From positions 1-64,000 of the IMG/VR virus record IMGVR_UViG_3300027743_000030: a stretch of DNA of 64,000 bases; one strand, written 5' to 3'. Position 1 is the first letter of the stretch; each line of letters starts with the position of its first letter. The notes beneath the pieces were generated by a model, which was not told where the DNA came from, made no database searches, and was given only the letters and a program-made list of their open reading frames with translations. Shown here in pieces: positions 37,721-47,078 of this stretch. Made by a program: the position numbers and the translations under genes. The stretch comes from a virus.

Positions 37721-39747
37721 GTTTCACCCCTTTGCTGCACATGAATTCTTGATGTGAGCGTGGCGACTTGTTCTTCGAGTTGGTCAATGCGGCGCATTGC
37801 ATCTTGCAATGCCTGGATCAACGCCGGCACACATTTGGAATAGTCCACCGACCATGGCGTGAAACCCGTTTCGCCCGGTTCGCCCGTGCCCTTAACGACA
37901 GCTTGAGGCAGCACCGGCTCGAGTTCCTGCGCCATCAATCCAACGGCATGCCCACCGCCATCTTTCCAGTCGAATTCCTGCACCGCCAGCGCGTCGATGA
38001 TTTCGCGGCCGCGCTCAAACGGTACGTTGTTTTCTTTCAACCGAATGTCAGAGCTTTCAGCGTACACGGTCGAATAATCGCTGATTCCGATCACGCCAAC
38101 CTGGGTGCCGACGTAGTTGTTGAACGAGCACGCATAGTTGCCGGCACCGGACCCGCCGGTGGCGGATCGGCCCCAGAACGTGATGCCGATGTGGCCCCAA
38201 TATGTGTTGATCTGACATTCGGAGTTGCCGAAGAACGACACCGCGCCGGCCCCTCCGGTATAGGGGCCGATGCCGACAAGGCCATCGGTGCGACGAATGG
38301 TGAAAGAGTTCTGATTTATTGCGCCGGCATCGCTGTAAGAGAAGATCTGAAAATCATCCCGCGCGGCGTTGCCAATGCCGCGCATTGACCAGCGCCCAAC
38401 GGTGTTTTTCTTGAACAGTATTTCGCCAACGTAGGTTGCGCCCGGCGAGTCGACAACAAGTTGTGCATTGTTGGCGGCCGGCGCTTTCAGTGTGAGCGAC
38501 GGCGCGTTGAACGTCGCGGTGCCGGTGGCGCGCGCAATCAACAGCGGCGTGGTGAGTTGTGAGTCGGCGTCGGAATAGGCATCGATGCGGAAATCGCTGC
38601 CGGCGTTGCTGCCGGCCTCGGCGGTGCTATCGCCCAGCACCAAACGCCACCGCCGCTTGTTGTCGATGCGATTGAACCCGCTGATGGCGGCATCGTTGCC
38701 TGGGTTCTTGTAGATGCGGAACGTCGGTGCCGGGTCGTTGATCCAAACACTTTTGAACTTGGCCACACCGGAAGCACGGTCGATCACCAGCGGCGAGTCG
38801 ATGCGCGCGCCGGCATCGTCGCAACGGGTGAGGGCGTAGTTCGCACCGGCGTTCGCCCCTCCTTCCGGGTCGGCGTTCATTTCCGCCAGCCACCGGTCGG
38901 TGCCGTTGCGCTGGTAGTGCACGAACGCCGGATCGTTGGTTGCCGTGGAGCTGAGATTGAGTGCCGGCTGCAGTTTGGAGATGGTGACGTTGCCGGTAAA
39001 AACGCCGCCGGTGACTGGCATGTAGGACGGCCCGCCAGCTGAGATCGGCGTCCAGCCATTGTTCAAGCGGGCATAGGTTTGCCCGTCAGTCGGCGCGTCG
39101 CCGATCTTGGTGTCGGCGTATTGCTTCGGCACCGCCTCAAGCGGCAGCGTCGGATCGCCGTGCAGAATGAGCGGGCCGGTGAGCTGACCACCGGTGAGCT
39201 GCAGCACCTGAGTCCACGCTGCACCCATGCGGCCATAAGCGAACGTGTCCACCGGCGCTTCCGGCATCGAGACAATAGCCGCGTCCACGTATGCCTTGCT
39301 GGCAGCATGCTCGGGCGCGCCGGGAATCACTGGCACCACCAGCGGGCCGGTCATGGTGTCGCCGGACTTGCTGACCTTGAGCGCGTCGCCGTCGTCCACG
39401 TACTGCTTGGTGGCGGCATGGTTGGGGGCGGTTGGAGCGCCGGGCAGGATGATCGGCCCGGTCACGGCACCGCCGGCCGCGTCCAGCTTCAAGTCAAAGC
39501 GCGCGATCAGCGCGTCGCCGAGATTGGTCACCAGATTGGTGTTGAACGAGTAGCCCATACGATCGACAGCTGCCAGGAACTCGGAGCTGATCGAGTTCAT
39601 CTGGCTGTCCGTGAGCATGGTGCTGCAGTCGGACGCGATATAGAACGGCCCGCCACCGATCACCGTGTGGGCTGGGATATACCCGTTAGCAACACCCGGC
39701 CCAGGCGGCACGCCGCCCATATTTTCCGGTGGGAAGATTGCTGCCAT
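37717..39747 (-). CDS. Tail fibre with C-terminal peptidase_S74 chaperone
   Basis: This protein is 676 residues long from ATG 39747. It has an N-terminal attachment domain shared with the neighbouring fibre, repeats of GPIILPGAPTAPNHAATKQY and GPLVVPVIPGAPEHAASKAY type, and a beta-rich shaft. The C-terminal intramolecular chaperone domain (SDIRLKENNVPFERGREIID, then WKDGGGHAVGLMAQELEPVL) is peptidase_S74-like and normally releases itself after trimerisation. An upstream GTG at 39786 is possible, but the alignment with the neighbour favours MAAIFPPEN. Confidence 0.88.
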   Translation of the reverse strand: MAAIFPPENMGGVPPGPGVANGYIPAHTVIGGGPFYIASDCSTMLTDSQMNSISSEFLAAVDRMGYSFNTNLVTNLGDALIARFDLKLDAAGGAVTGPIILPGAPTAPNHAATKQYVDDGDALKVSKSGDTMTGPLVVPVIPGAPEHAASKAYVDAAIVSMPEAPVDTFAYGRMGAAWTQVLQLTGGQLTGPLILHGDPTLPLEAVPKQYADTKIGDAPTDGQTYARLNNGWTPISAGGPSYMPVTGGVFTGNVTISKLQPALNLSSTATNDPAFVHYQRNGTDRWLAEMNADPEGGANAGANYALTRCDDAGARIDSPLVIDRASGVAKFKSVWINDPAPTFRIYKNPGNDAAISGFNRIDNKRRWRLVLGDSTAEAGSNAGSDFRIDAYSDADSQLTTPLLIARATGTATFNAPSLTLKAPAANNAQLVVDSPGATYVGEILFKKNTVGRWSMRGIGNAARDDFQIFSYSDAGAINQNSFTIRRTDGLVGIGPYTGGAGAVSFFGNSECQINTYWGHIGITFWGRSATGGSGAGNYACSFNNYVGTQVGVIGISDYSTVYAESSDIRLKENNVPFERGREIIDALAVQEFDWKDGGGHAVGLMAQELEPVLPQAVVKGTGEPGETGFTPWSVDYSKCVPALIQALQDAMRRIDQLEEQVATLTSRIHVQQRGET

Positions 39748-39810
39748 TCGTCCCGCCCCGCTCGGTTTCGGCGGGATAATAGACACAAATCCGGTAAAGC
39801 GGAAACGGTA

Positions 39811-40293
39811 CTAAACGTCGAGGTAGCGGCGGCGGGCCTGGATCGCCCAGATCGTGCCCCTTGTCACACCAAACTGCGCCGCCAGGGCATCGCGGGAGAG
39901 ATCGCTGGCGCGGATGGCCCGAATTTGCCTCGCGTTGAACTTGGCACGAGCCGCCCTCACGCCCTGACTGATCACGGATCGAGGCCGCCGGTTGTTGTTC
40001 TGCTCGGTCCACGTCGCCCAGCAGCAGTTGTCCGGCCCATATCCTCGGTCATTATCGATACGTTCCAGCGTGAGGCCGGCCGGCTTTTCGCCCATATCAG
40101 CGAGAAAGTTGGCGAACGATCGCCAGCGATCGCACACCGTTATGCCGCGATCGACATAATTCGGCTCGCGACGGCAGCGCGAGCGCATGTCCTTCCACGC
40201 CTGATAGGTTGGTGTGATCTTGCCGTTTGAGGCGTGGCCGTGCGTCACCGGCCCGACTGGCTTACATGATGCAGTCCGCTTCACTTTTTTCAT
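39811..40293 (-). CDS. HNH homing-type endonuclease
   Basis: This 160-residue protein starts MKKVKRTASCKPVGPVTHGH. It contains TYQAWKDMRSRC, GITVCDRW, FLADMGEKPAGLTLERIDND and the GYGPDNCCWATWTEQNNNRR stretch, the hallmark of free-standing phage HNH endonucleases. A C-terminal helix-turn-helix (ALAAQFGVTRGTIWAIQ) gives DNA specificity. It overlaps the baseplate gene end by 32 bases and sits between baseplate and fibre genes, so it is probably a mobile insertion. Confidence 0.88.
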   Translation of the reverse strand: MKKVKRTASCKPVGPVTHGHASNGKITPTYQAWKDMRSRCRREPNYVDRGITVCDRWRSFANFLADMGEKPAGLTLERIDNDRGYGPDNCCWATWTEQNNNRRPRSVISQGVRAARAKFNARQIRAIRASDLSRDALAAQFGVTRGTIWAIQARRRYLDV

Positions 40294-41173
40294 ATACGCA
40301 CCAAAAAGCATTCCTCGGCAGAATCTGCGGCAGCAGCCACTTCCAGACCTCATAATACTCGGGGTCGTGGGGCTGTGGCGACGGCACGGACGGCAGCAGG
40401 CAATTGGGCGGGATCACGCGCTGACCGGGCCACATGACGATGTTGAGCGAAAGCACCGGATGGTAGCACGTCGGCACCATCGGGATCAGCTCGCCCTTGC
40501 CAGGGATCGGATCGTCAGCGCAGTTGATCTTATCGGGGCAGGACTGCTGGTCCCGCGCCATCGTCCACCAGCCGCTGGGGTGCTCGGCCGGGCAGTCGAA
40601 TTGCCCGGCATAGCGCATCACCATTTGTGCCCCGAACAGTGCCGCGAGCTGCGTGAGGAAATCCCAATTCATCACCTTGAACTTGAGCGACCAGATCAGA
40701 CAGATCAGCAGCGACAACACCTTGTCGCTCCACTCGCCCTCGCATTCGTCGGGAAACGTGATGCCGAGCCGGCGCGCCCACAGCTTCACGGTGAGCTGTG
40801 CACGGCAAGGGTCCAGCTCGCGGAGCAAGACGCACAGCGCCTCAACAGCAGTAAAGCCCACCGCGCCGAACGAATCGATTAGCGGACTGCCGACCAGCGG
40901 CTCGTCCGTGCAGGCGATCTGATCCTCGCAACAGCCGCCGACGATCAGCTGCTGGCAGCCCACCTTGTTGCAGCCGACAGCGGTCGCGCCGAGACTTTGC
41001 GACGGTGGAATCGGCACCGGCTGCGTGGTGGCGTTGTAGACCTGTCCTTCCGGCGCAAACGAGCGCACCGCACAGATAAAGAAGTCCTCGTCCACATCGC
41101 ACGGCGACGGCCCACAGCAGCCGTCCGGCACGCGGCATTGGATGCCCGGAAGATCGGGGCCGGATAGGTTCAT
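40262..41173 (-). CDS. Mu gp48-like baseplate/tail protein, cysteine-rich
   Basis: This 303-residue protein occupies the slot of Mu gp48 (DUF2313/YmfQ type), directly after the baseplate J gene. The central region, VLLRELDPCRAQLTVKLWAR, then WDFLTQLAALFGAQMVMRYA, fits that family. It carries about 21 cysteines, many in pairs (GCC, GCNKVGC, GCCEDQIAC). That is very unusual for a phage baseplate protein and may reflect metal sites or disulfides in the virion. Confidence 0.7.
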   Translation of the reverse strand: MNLSGPDLPGIQCRVPDGCCGPSPCDVDEDFFICAVRSFAPEGQVYNATTQPVPIPPSQSLGATAVGCNKVGCQQLIVGGCCEDQIACTDEPLVGSPLIDSFGAVGFTAVEALCVLLRELDPCRAQLTVKLWARRLGITFPDECEGEWSDKVLSLLICLIWSLKFKVMNWDFLTQLAALFGAQMVMRYAGQFDCPAEHPSGWWTMARDQQSCPDKINCADDPIPGKGELIPMVPTCYHPVLSLNIVMWPGQRVIPPNCLLPSVPSPQPHDPEYYEVWKWLLPQILPRNAFWCVYEKSEADCIM

Positions 41174-42414
41174 CTTGTTGCCCGCCTCTGATCAAGCAGC
41201 TGTTGCAGCAACGGTGGTGCTGGCTGGAAGGTGGACTCACGCAGCTCAACATCCTCCAGCACAAGAAAGTGGCCGCAGTCGAGATAGGCCCAGGCGTTGT
41301 CTTCGCGGCGCAGCGAGTCATCAAATTCCAGCGTCACGTCAGCGAAGCAATTGGCGGTGCCGGATGCGTCCATGGCAGCGGCGCGGATGTGCTCCTTGCA
41401 GATTTTGCTGCCGACGCAGTACACGCCGCGAATGAAGGCGCGGAGCGCCTGGATCATCCGCTCACGGGCATCGATCGGACAGCCCTGGAAGCAGTGCGCG
41501 ACCACGGTGAGCATGGTCGGAAGCGCCTGATAGTAGCGGCCGACAATGCCGACCGGGGCCAAGCCTTCGCCCTTGCCGGGATTGTGCCCCCACATCCACT
41601 CATTCATGGCGTCGATCACTTCGCACGGCGGCACGCCGTAGGGTGCATTGTCACGATCGCCGAACGCGCCTTCCATAAAGGGATAGATGCTGACCATCTG
41701 CGGATCACAACAGCCCTCGCATTCCTCGACGCAAGCGCGCGTGACGCCGGGATAAGTCGAGGTCGTCTCGACATACCACTTGAGATTGGTCGAGATTGCA
41801 TTGGCGCGCTCGGCCGCCACGATGCGTGCCCGCAGCGAGTCGCAGCTTTCATCGTCACTGCCGCCGGTCATGCCGTTGCCCACCACGATCGCATCGATAT
41901 CGATGCCGGGATAAGTCGTGGTGACGATCAACGCTGTGCCGGCTGGCATGTCGAACGCGGAGCCACCGGTGACCGAGACGACACGCACCACGGCACGGCC
42001 GGTGGTGTCGATCGTGGTGGGATTGAACGCCACGCCGGGATCAAGCTTGTATTCCCGCGCATCACCGGCAAAGCGAATGTTGGCGGGGATCACTGCGCCA
42101 GCGTCACCAGTGATCGCGACATAGCCCTTGGAGCGGGTCGCGGCGCGGAGATTGATGCCGTGCTGTGCGCCATAGATCACCAGATTGTCGCAGCACATGG
42201 TGACCGGATTGTTTTCTTTCAGCGCCTGCGTGACGAAGCCGTGCATGGTGTTGACCGCGCCGGCCATCACGAAGGCGAGCACGTCCTCGACCGACATGGG
42301 CAGCACCGGCGCACCGCCGAGCAGTCGCTTGCTCAACTCGGTGGCGATCGCCGATTGCAGCTCGCCGATATCAGGACGCGGCAGCGTGCATGAAATGTCG
42401 GTGATCAGTGCCAT
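41170..42414 (-). CDS. Baseplate J-like protein (Mu gp47 family)
   Basis: This 414-residue protein has the length and layout of Mu gp47/baseplate J: LSKRLLGGAPVLPMSVEDVL near the start, NLVIYGAQHGINLRAATRSK, AVIPANIRFAGDAREY, then DESCDSLRARIVAAERANAI and GVTRACVEE. It forms the wedge that links hub and fibres. Several clustered cysteines (CCDN, CVEECEGCCD) are extra to the family. Four-base overlaps couple it to gp48-like. Confidence 0.88.
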   Translation of the reverse strand: MALITDISCTLPRPDIGELQSAIATELSKRLLGGAPVLPMSVEDVLAFVMAGAVNTMHGFVTQALKENNPVTMCCDNLVIYGAQHGINLRAATRSKGYVAITGDAGAVIPANIRFAGDAREYKLDPGVAFNPTTIDTTGRAVVRVVSVTGGSAFDMPAGTALIVTTTYPGIDIDAIVVGNGMTGGSDDESCDSLRARIVAAERANAISTNLKWYVETTSTYPGVTRACVEECEGCCDPQMVSIYPFMEGAFGDRDNAPYGVPPCEVIDAMNEWMWGHNPGKGEGLAPVGIVGRYYQALPTMLTVVAHCFQGCPIDARERMIQALRAFIRGVYCVGSKICKEHIRAAAMDASGTANCFADVTLEFDDSLRREDNAWAYLDCGHFLVLEDVELRESTFQPAPPLLQQLLDQRRATR

Positions 42415-42415
42415 G

Positions 42416-43039
42416 TCAGAAGCCTCCGAATGCCGAGCCGAACGGGCGCTTGGCCTGTCCTGGCCGATACTCTTCCCACAGCCACGTCGAGTCGGGCATG
42501 GCCATGCCTTGAAATGCCATCGTGCGGCTGATGCCGGGGCCGGTGATCTTGACGATTAGACTCATGACCTTGCGGCTGGTGTACAGCGTGGTCACGTCCA
42601 GCGTGGCGACAATGCCCCAATTGATCAGCCAGTTCAGGGCTTCGAGCGCATACCGTTTGGCGGTGATCAGCGCCTCGTTGGTGGCGTAGCTCCATTTCAA
42701 CGACCATAGTTTGGAGCCAGTCGAGAACTGGTCGGTGCGAAACGAGTCGGCCCACCAGCCGCCGTCAGCTTTGCCGAGCGGATGCTCCTCGCACTCGACG
42801 CGCCCGCGCGTGAATAGCTGACGGATGATCCAGCTCTCTAGCCACTTGTCGCGATCGAGCGTGCCGAGATTGTTGACGTGCAGCGCAGGATTGCCGCCGG
42901 TGCAGTCGGTCGGACACGGGGCCGGCGTGCACTCGGGCACGCGCCGCATGGTAATCGGCCGTTCGAATAGCGGATAATTGACGGTGCGACAGACCGGCTG
43001 CGGCGGTGCGCAGATCGCGCCAGGGCTAACTGTGGCCAT
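42416..43039 (-). CDS. Mu gp46-like baseplate protein
   Basis: This 207-residue protein contains the GP46 signature (GKADGGWWADSFRTDQFSTG, SKLWSLKWSYATNEALITAK, AKRYALEALNWLINWGIVAT) and a beta-rich end, all typical of Mu gp46, a baseplate wedge component. The N-terminal 45 residues are an extra Cys/Pro-rich segment (ECTPAPCPTDCTGG). It is immediately followed by the baseplate J gene. Confidence 0.88.
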   Translation of the reverse strand: MATVSPGAICAPPQPVCRTVNYPLFERPITMRRVPECTPAPCPTDCTGGNPALHVNNLGTLDRDKWLESWIIRQLFTRGRVECEEHPLGKADGGWWADSFRTDQFSTGSKLWSLKWSYATNEALITAKRYALEALNWLINWGIVATLDVTTLYTSRKVMSLIVKITGPGISRTMAFQGMAMPDSTWLWEEYRPGQAKRPFGSAFGGF

Positions 43040-43096
43040 GATCTATCCCCTCACTTGAATCTCGGCGCGCGGACAAGATACCACGCCGCAGCGGGT

Positions 43097-43861
43097 TCAT
43101 GGATATCGATACCGCACGATGACGATCCCCGGATTGCCGTTGTATGAGTTGCCCGCCAATGCACCGCCGCCACTCCCATAGCCTGTAGAGAAGTTGTTGA
43201 TAGGACCACCGCGTGCGTAGGTCTGTGCTGTTCCGCTGATTGAACTGCTTATGCCCGCGCCAGCGACGCTATAAGCGCCAACACCTCCCGCACCACCGCC
43301 GCCCGATCCGACACCGCCGGAATAACCATTACCGCCGGGATATCCTTGACCCGCTATTCCAGCGCCGCCCGAATAGACGTTGCCGTCATTCTGAAAGCCT
43401 ACGCCGCCACCGCTTCCTCCGTCGCCGCCATAATAAGAACCGTAACTGAATCCATTGAACCAACTGTACGCTCCGCGACCTCCCCCGGTCGCAACGATCG
43501 TATCGAACGCTGAGTTACCACCGTAGCCGCCCATAGCAATTGACTGATTGCCGCCAGCGCCGTAGCTACCAACGGTGACCGCATAGCTTCCGACTCCCCG
43601 AGTCGTCGTGCCCTGCAACAATCCACCCGCGCCACCGCCACCGCCATAAGCGCCGCCGTTGTTGTTTGCGCCGCCGCCACCGCCTCCCGCGACAACAAGA
43701 TATTCAAGGGTGACAAGGCCGGGAGCCGAAACGATCTGAAGAGTCCCGCCGGCAGTGAACGTGTGAACTCGATAGCCGGCGATGTCAGTGATCACGCCGC
43801 CGACGGCAACGACTGGTGCGGCGCTAATGATGCCAAACGATGGCGGTGCGAGTGGAAACAT
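43097..43861 (-). CDS. Glycine-rich fibre/adhesin protein
   Basis: This 254-residue protein has a beta-strand start (GYRVHTFTAGGTLQIVSAPG, then VTLEYLVVAGGGGGG), a long Gly/Ser/Tyr-rich body with GGAGG and YGSYYGGDGGSGGG type repeats, and the closing strand GNPGIVIVRYRYP. This is the common phage glycine-rich domain with a beta frame and polyglycine core. It is likely a receptor-binding tip attached to the collagen-like fibre encoded next to it. Confidence 0.8.
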   Translation of the reverse strand: MFPLAPPSFGIISAAPVVAVGGVITDIAGYRVHTFTAGGTLQIVSAPGLVTLEYLVVAGGGGGGANNNGGAYGGGGGAGGLLQGTTTRGVGSYAVTVGSYGAGGNQSIAMGGYGGNSAFDTIVATGGGRGAYSWFNGFSYGSYYGGDGGSGGGVGFQNDGNVYSGGAGIAGQGYPGGNGYSGGVGSGGGGAGGVGAYSVAGAGISSSISGTAQTYARGGPINNFSTGYGSGGGALAGNSYNGNPGIVIVRYRYP

Positions 43862-44836
43862 TTATTGGTTTACGCCCTTGGCTACGCCGATTAGATCGTA
43901 GGTCGTGCCACTCCATCGAAATGTCAGGTGATCCCGCATCGTGCCGCTGACCCATGGGCTTTGCGTGTAATTTGCGAGTCCTTTGAAATTAGCGCCCCAC
44001 GTAACAGCGCCAGCGGCTGTCATCGAGATCGTGATTGATGTGTAAGTCCCGACTGCTGGATTGACTGACGGATTCGCAATAGTGAATGCGCCAGCAACTG
44101 CAGCAGTGAACGCTTGCGCTGCGGAGAAGTCCGCAGCCACCCCGTTGACGAGTGCAACCGGCACTGAGGTATAGATCGGGACGCCCTTGATCGTGGTTGC
44201 GTCCACCCAGACCGCGATTTGACCGGCGACCGGCGTACCCGAGCGCATGACATCGCCGACGCCAGCTGGCCCTTGCGGGCCAGTGTCGCCTTTCACCCCC
44301 TGCGGTCCTGTCGGCCCGGCCGGGCCGGTGGGGCCGGTGGGACCAGCGGGACCGACTGGACCGGGCACGGTGGAAGTTGGTCCGGTGGGACCGGTGGGGC
44401 CGGTGGGACCGGCGGGGCCGGCAGGACCGACTGGACCGGGCACGGTGGAATCAAGACCCGGAGGTCCAGGCGCTCCGGCGGGGATCGGCACCGGCGGCCC
44501 GACGAACCCGGCTTGGTCGGTGTATTCGAGCGCCTCGCCCGGTTGCAGGGCGAGCTTGTATAGCCGCGCGACCGTCGCGCCATCGGTGTGCAGCACCGCC
44601 ACGTCGCAAGCAATCGCATCCTTGTTGCGGATGTGCAGCGCCTTGACGTTGCGCTGCGCCGATGCCGCAGGCGCGCCGACTACGGTCGTGGTGGTCGCGG
44701 TCGTGATCGCGAGATTTGCGCGGCCGGGCGTGATCACACCAGCCAGAGTGTCCACCCAACTCGCATGCACGTCGAGCGCCGCCGCTTGGCCGCTGACGAC
44801 TTGCAACGCATCCGACGTTGAGGTGAGCAGGATCAT
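43862..44836 (-). CDS. Collagen-like tail fibre with shared attachment domain
   Basis: This is a 324-residue protein. Residues 1-115 ([20 protein letters not shown], then PGRANLAI) form an N-terminal domain shared with the next gene upstream. Residues of about 118-195 are collagen-like GXY repeats ([20 protein letters not shown]). The remainder is a beta-rich trimer domain. The collagen helix would make a stiff fibre. It adjoins the glycine-rich gene with no gap. Confidence 0.85.
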   Translation of the reverse strand: MILLTSTSDALQVVSGQAAALDVHASWVDTLAGVITPGRANLAITTATTTTVVGAPAASAQRNVKALHIRNKDAIACDVAVLHTDGATVARLYKLALQPGEALEYTDQAGFVGPPVPIPAGAPGPPGLDSTVPGPVGPAGPAGPTGPTGPTGPTSTVPGPVGPAGPTGPTGPAGPTGPQGVKGDTGPQGPAGVGDVMRSGTPVAGQIAVWVDATTIKGVPIYTSVPVALVNGVAADFSAAQAFTAAVAGAFTIANPSVNPAVGTYTSITISMTAAGAVTWGANFKGLANYTQSPWVSGTMRDHLTFRWSGTTYDLIGVAKGVNQ

Positions 44837-45795
44837 AGCTTGATCATCACATTCCAGAATGCGGTTGGTTGCATCACGTTGAACGGCGTGCCGCTACCGG
44901 CGGCATCAATCGTCACGGCGGTGCTTGTGCTGATAGAGTTTGAGTCCACGGCCACGAGGACATTGGGCTCGGTGCCGCCATAGGTGATGGTCGCGCCAGC
45001 CCAGGCCCAGAGATAATTGAAAGTGGTGCGCCCGCCGTGGCCGTGCGGCACCAACTCGGCCAGCGTCTGCGTATGCCGTTCCTCACCCAACGTTTGGCCA
45101 AGCGTGCGCGCGGTCAGGCCGCCGCCTGCGCCAGCAATGGCGAGTGCGCGGCCGAGTTGCTTGGTCAAGCTCATCCGGCAATGCGCCGCCCAGGCTGACA
45201 CTGCGTCGGTCTGTGCGGCGCGCGTCGTGGCAGTGCCCGTGCTGGTGAAGATCGGCGCGTTGGTATCGTTGATGTTGTTGAACAGAAGGGTAAACAGATT
45301 TTTGGTGTCGAGGTTGGCGCGCGTGGCCCCGGAGAGATCGTCGCCGATGGTGCCATCGTTCATGATGACCCAACCGGGATCGGCCACGGTCTTGAGCGTG
45401 AGCTTGGCGTCGCCAGTGGTGAAGCCTGCGCTCGACGCCGCGACGGTGACCGCAATCAGGAAGCCGTGCTCATCGATGTATTGCAGCGTGGCGGCTGGCT
45501 CCAGCGTAACCTTGTAGAGCTGCACCACAACCGCGCCATCGGCGTGTTGCACGGTGATGTCATTGGCCGCTGCGCCGCGATTGGACACCCACAGGCTTTT
45601 GAGATTGCGTTGCTTGCCGGCCGGCGGCGGCGGCACCACGTCGGTCGTCGCTGCGGTGGCAATGGCGGTGTTGGCGCGGCCGGGAGCGGTTGAGCTTGGC
45701 GGGGTGTTGTCCAGCCAATCGGCGTGCACGTCGATCGCGCCTGCAACACTGGTAACGAGCTGCAGCTTATCGGTTGGGCTGGTGAGCAGGATCAT
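44833..45795 (-). CDS. Tail collar-type fibre protein with shared N-terminal domain
   Basis: This is a 320-residue protein. The N-terminal about 115 residues ([20 protein letters not shown]) are paralogous to those of the collagen-like neighbour. The C-terminal part is collar-like: [40 protein letters not shown], and a final [15 protein letters not shown], as in phage tail collar fibres. It overlaps the neighbour by four bases. It is likely a short side fibre or its attachment partner. Confidence 0.82.
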   Translation of the reverse strand: MILLTSPTDKLQLVTSVAGAIDVHADWLDNTPPSSTAPGRANTAIATAATTDVVPPPPAGKQRNLKSLWVSNRGAAANDITVQHADGAVVVQLYKVTLEPAATLQYIDEHGFLIAVTVAASSAGFTTGDAKLTLKTVADPGWVIMNDGTIGDDLSGATRANLDTKNLFTLLFNNINDTNAPIFTSTGTATTRAAQTDAVSAWAAHCRMSLTKQLGRALAIAGAGGGLTARTLGQTLGEERHTQTLAELVPHGHGGRTTFNYLWAWAGATITYGGTEPNVLVAVDSNSISTSTAVTIDAAGSGTPFNVMQPTAFWNVMIKL

Positions 45796-45798
45796 GCG

Positions 45799-47028
45799 TC
45801 ACCAGACGTAGAGGCTGGAGTCGAGCGGCGCGGCCATCATGCCGCCAGTCCCTGGCGGCCCCTCCGGTCCCGCTGGGCCGGTTTCGCCGGCTGGCCCTGG
45901 TGGACCTACCGGCCCCTGTGCTCCAGGCACTCCCTGGGGGCCGGGCGGGCCGGGCGGCCCCTCCGGGCCGGGGGTTCCCTCCCCGCCGCCGGTGGCGTGG
46001 CTAGTCAGGTTGCCGAGCCCGTCGAGGTACAGCGGCTCGGCGATCGCCAGCGCCAGCTCCTGATCGGCGTCGAGATAGAACGGCTTTTTATAGTGCAGGG
46101 TGATATTCGCGCCGGTGACCTTGATCGGCGGGCTGGCCGTGGGCGGTGCGCCGCCACCGCCGCTGATGATCTGCCCCATCTGGTTCTGCAGCTGCGCGAC
46201 TGCAGCGCCGACGCCGAGCAGAGAGACGACACCATCCTTGCTGGTGGCCTGCCACGGCTTGGAGCCGTCCGGCCCCTTGGCCAATCCTTTCTCGCCGCCG
46301 CCCTCGCCGTCGCCGCCGCCGCCGCCTTCGTCATAAGCATCGAACGTCACCGCGTCCTGCGCCGGTGTCACCGACGCATTGCCGCCGGCCCTGTGGTCGC
46401 GAGCGTGATGGATGGCACCGACGTAAACGCCGCCCGACGCTTCGAGATAGACTTTACCGTCAACCTTTTGCTTGTGCTCCTTGGTGGCGAATTGCGTGCC
46501 GTTCGCCGCCTTGACGTCGAAGTTGCCTTGAGTGTTGTAGCCCTGGCCCTTGTCGGCATTGTTCTTGAAAACGTTTTTGGTGGTGCCGCTGACTTTCTGG
46601 TCCTTGCCGTCCCAGTGCATGCCGGCGACTCGACCTGAGTCTTTGGTTTGCCCCGGCTCGGGATCGTCGCTGCCGCCGCCGTTGCCGCCGCCGGCTCCGT
46701 TGCCGCCCTGCTTCTTTTCCTTCTTGTGCCGGATGAAAAGTTTCTTGTCGTCCGGTGCGTAGGCAAATGCTTCGTTCTCGTCCGGCTGCGGATGCTCCTC
46801 GCGATCGCCGATGATCCACGCAATGACACGGCGTGAGCTGTCACCGCCCACGTCGGCGGTAAAGACTTCGTGCTTGTCGGACGGCTTGACGTGCGCGACG
46901 TAGCCAACGGGATGCAGCACGTCCAGCTTGTCGTTCTCGATCTTGCTGCCGGTGATGACGCGAGCGCGGAGCAGCTTGCCGTCGTTGTAAACCTTCTTGA
47001 GATAGCCACGCCGGATCATGTTGCGCAC
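45799..47028 (-). CDS. Mu gp45-like baseplate spike with collagen-like tail
   Basis: This 409-residue protein has a GTG start. The N-terminal 95 residues ([20 protein letters not shown], then [20 protein letters not shown]) match the OB-fold start of Mu gp45-type baseplate assembly protein V. A Lys/Gly/Asp-rich linker follows, then a beta-helix-like region, then a C-terminal collagen-like stretch ([20 protein letters not shown]). A collagen segment on a spike-type protein is unusual. Mu gp45 is the membrane-piercing central spike. Confidence 0.8.
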   Translation of the reverse strand: MRNMIRRGYLKKVYNDGKLLRARVITGSKIENDKLDVLHPVGYVAHVKPSDKHEVFTADVGGDSSRRVIAWIIGDREEHPQPDENEAFAYAPDDKKLFIRHKKEKKQGGNGAGGGNGGGSDDPEPGQTKDSGRVAGMHWDGKDQKVSGTTKNVFKNNADKGQGYNTQGNFDVKAANGTQFATKEHKQKVDGKVYLEASGGVYVGAIHHARDHRAGGNASVTPAQDAVTFDAYDEGGGGGDGEGGGEKGLAKGPDGSKPWQATSKDGVVSLLGVGAAVAQLQNQMGQIISGGGGAPPTASPPIKVTGANITLHYKKPFYLDADQELALAIAEPLYLDGLGNLTSHATGGGEGTPGPEGPPGPPGPQGVPGAQGPVGPPGPAGETGPAGPEGPPGTGGMMAAPLDSSLYVW

Positions 47029-47078
47029 TTTGTGCGACAGATGATCGACGTGCTACCATGACCAATTGGGACCGCCCA

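Noticed and set aside
44247-44843. Plus-strand collagen-like ORF
   Set aside because: GGC/CCG-rich collagen repeats read as collagen-like on both strands. The minus frame has the shared attachment domain and the correct neighbours.
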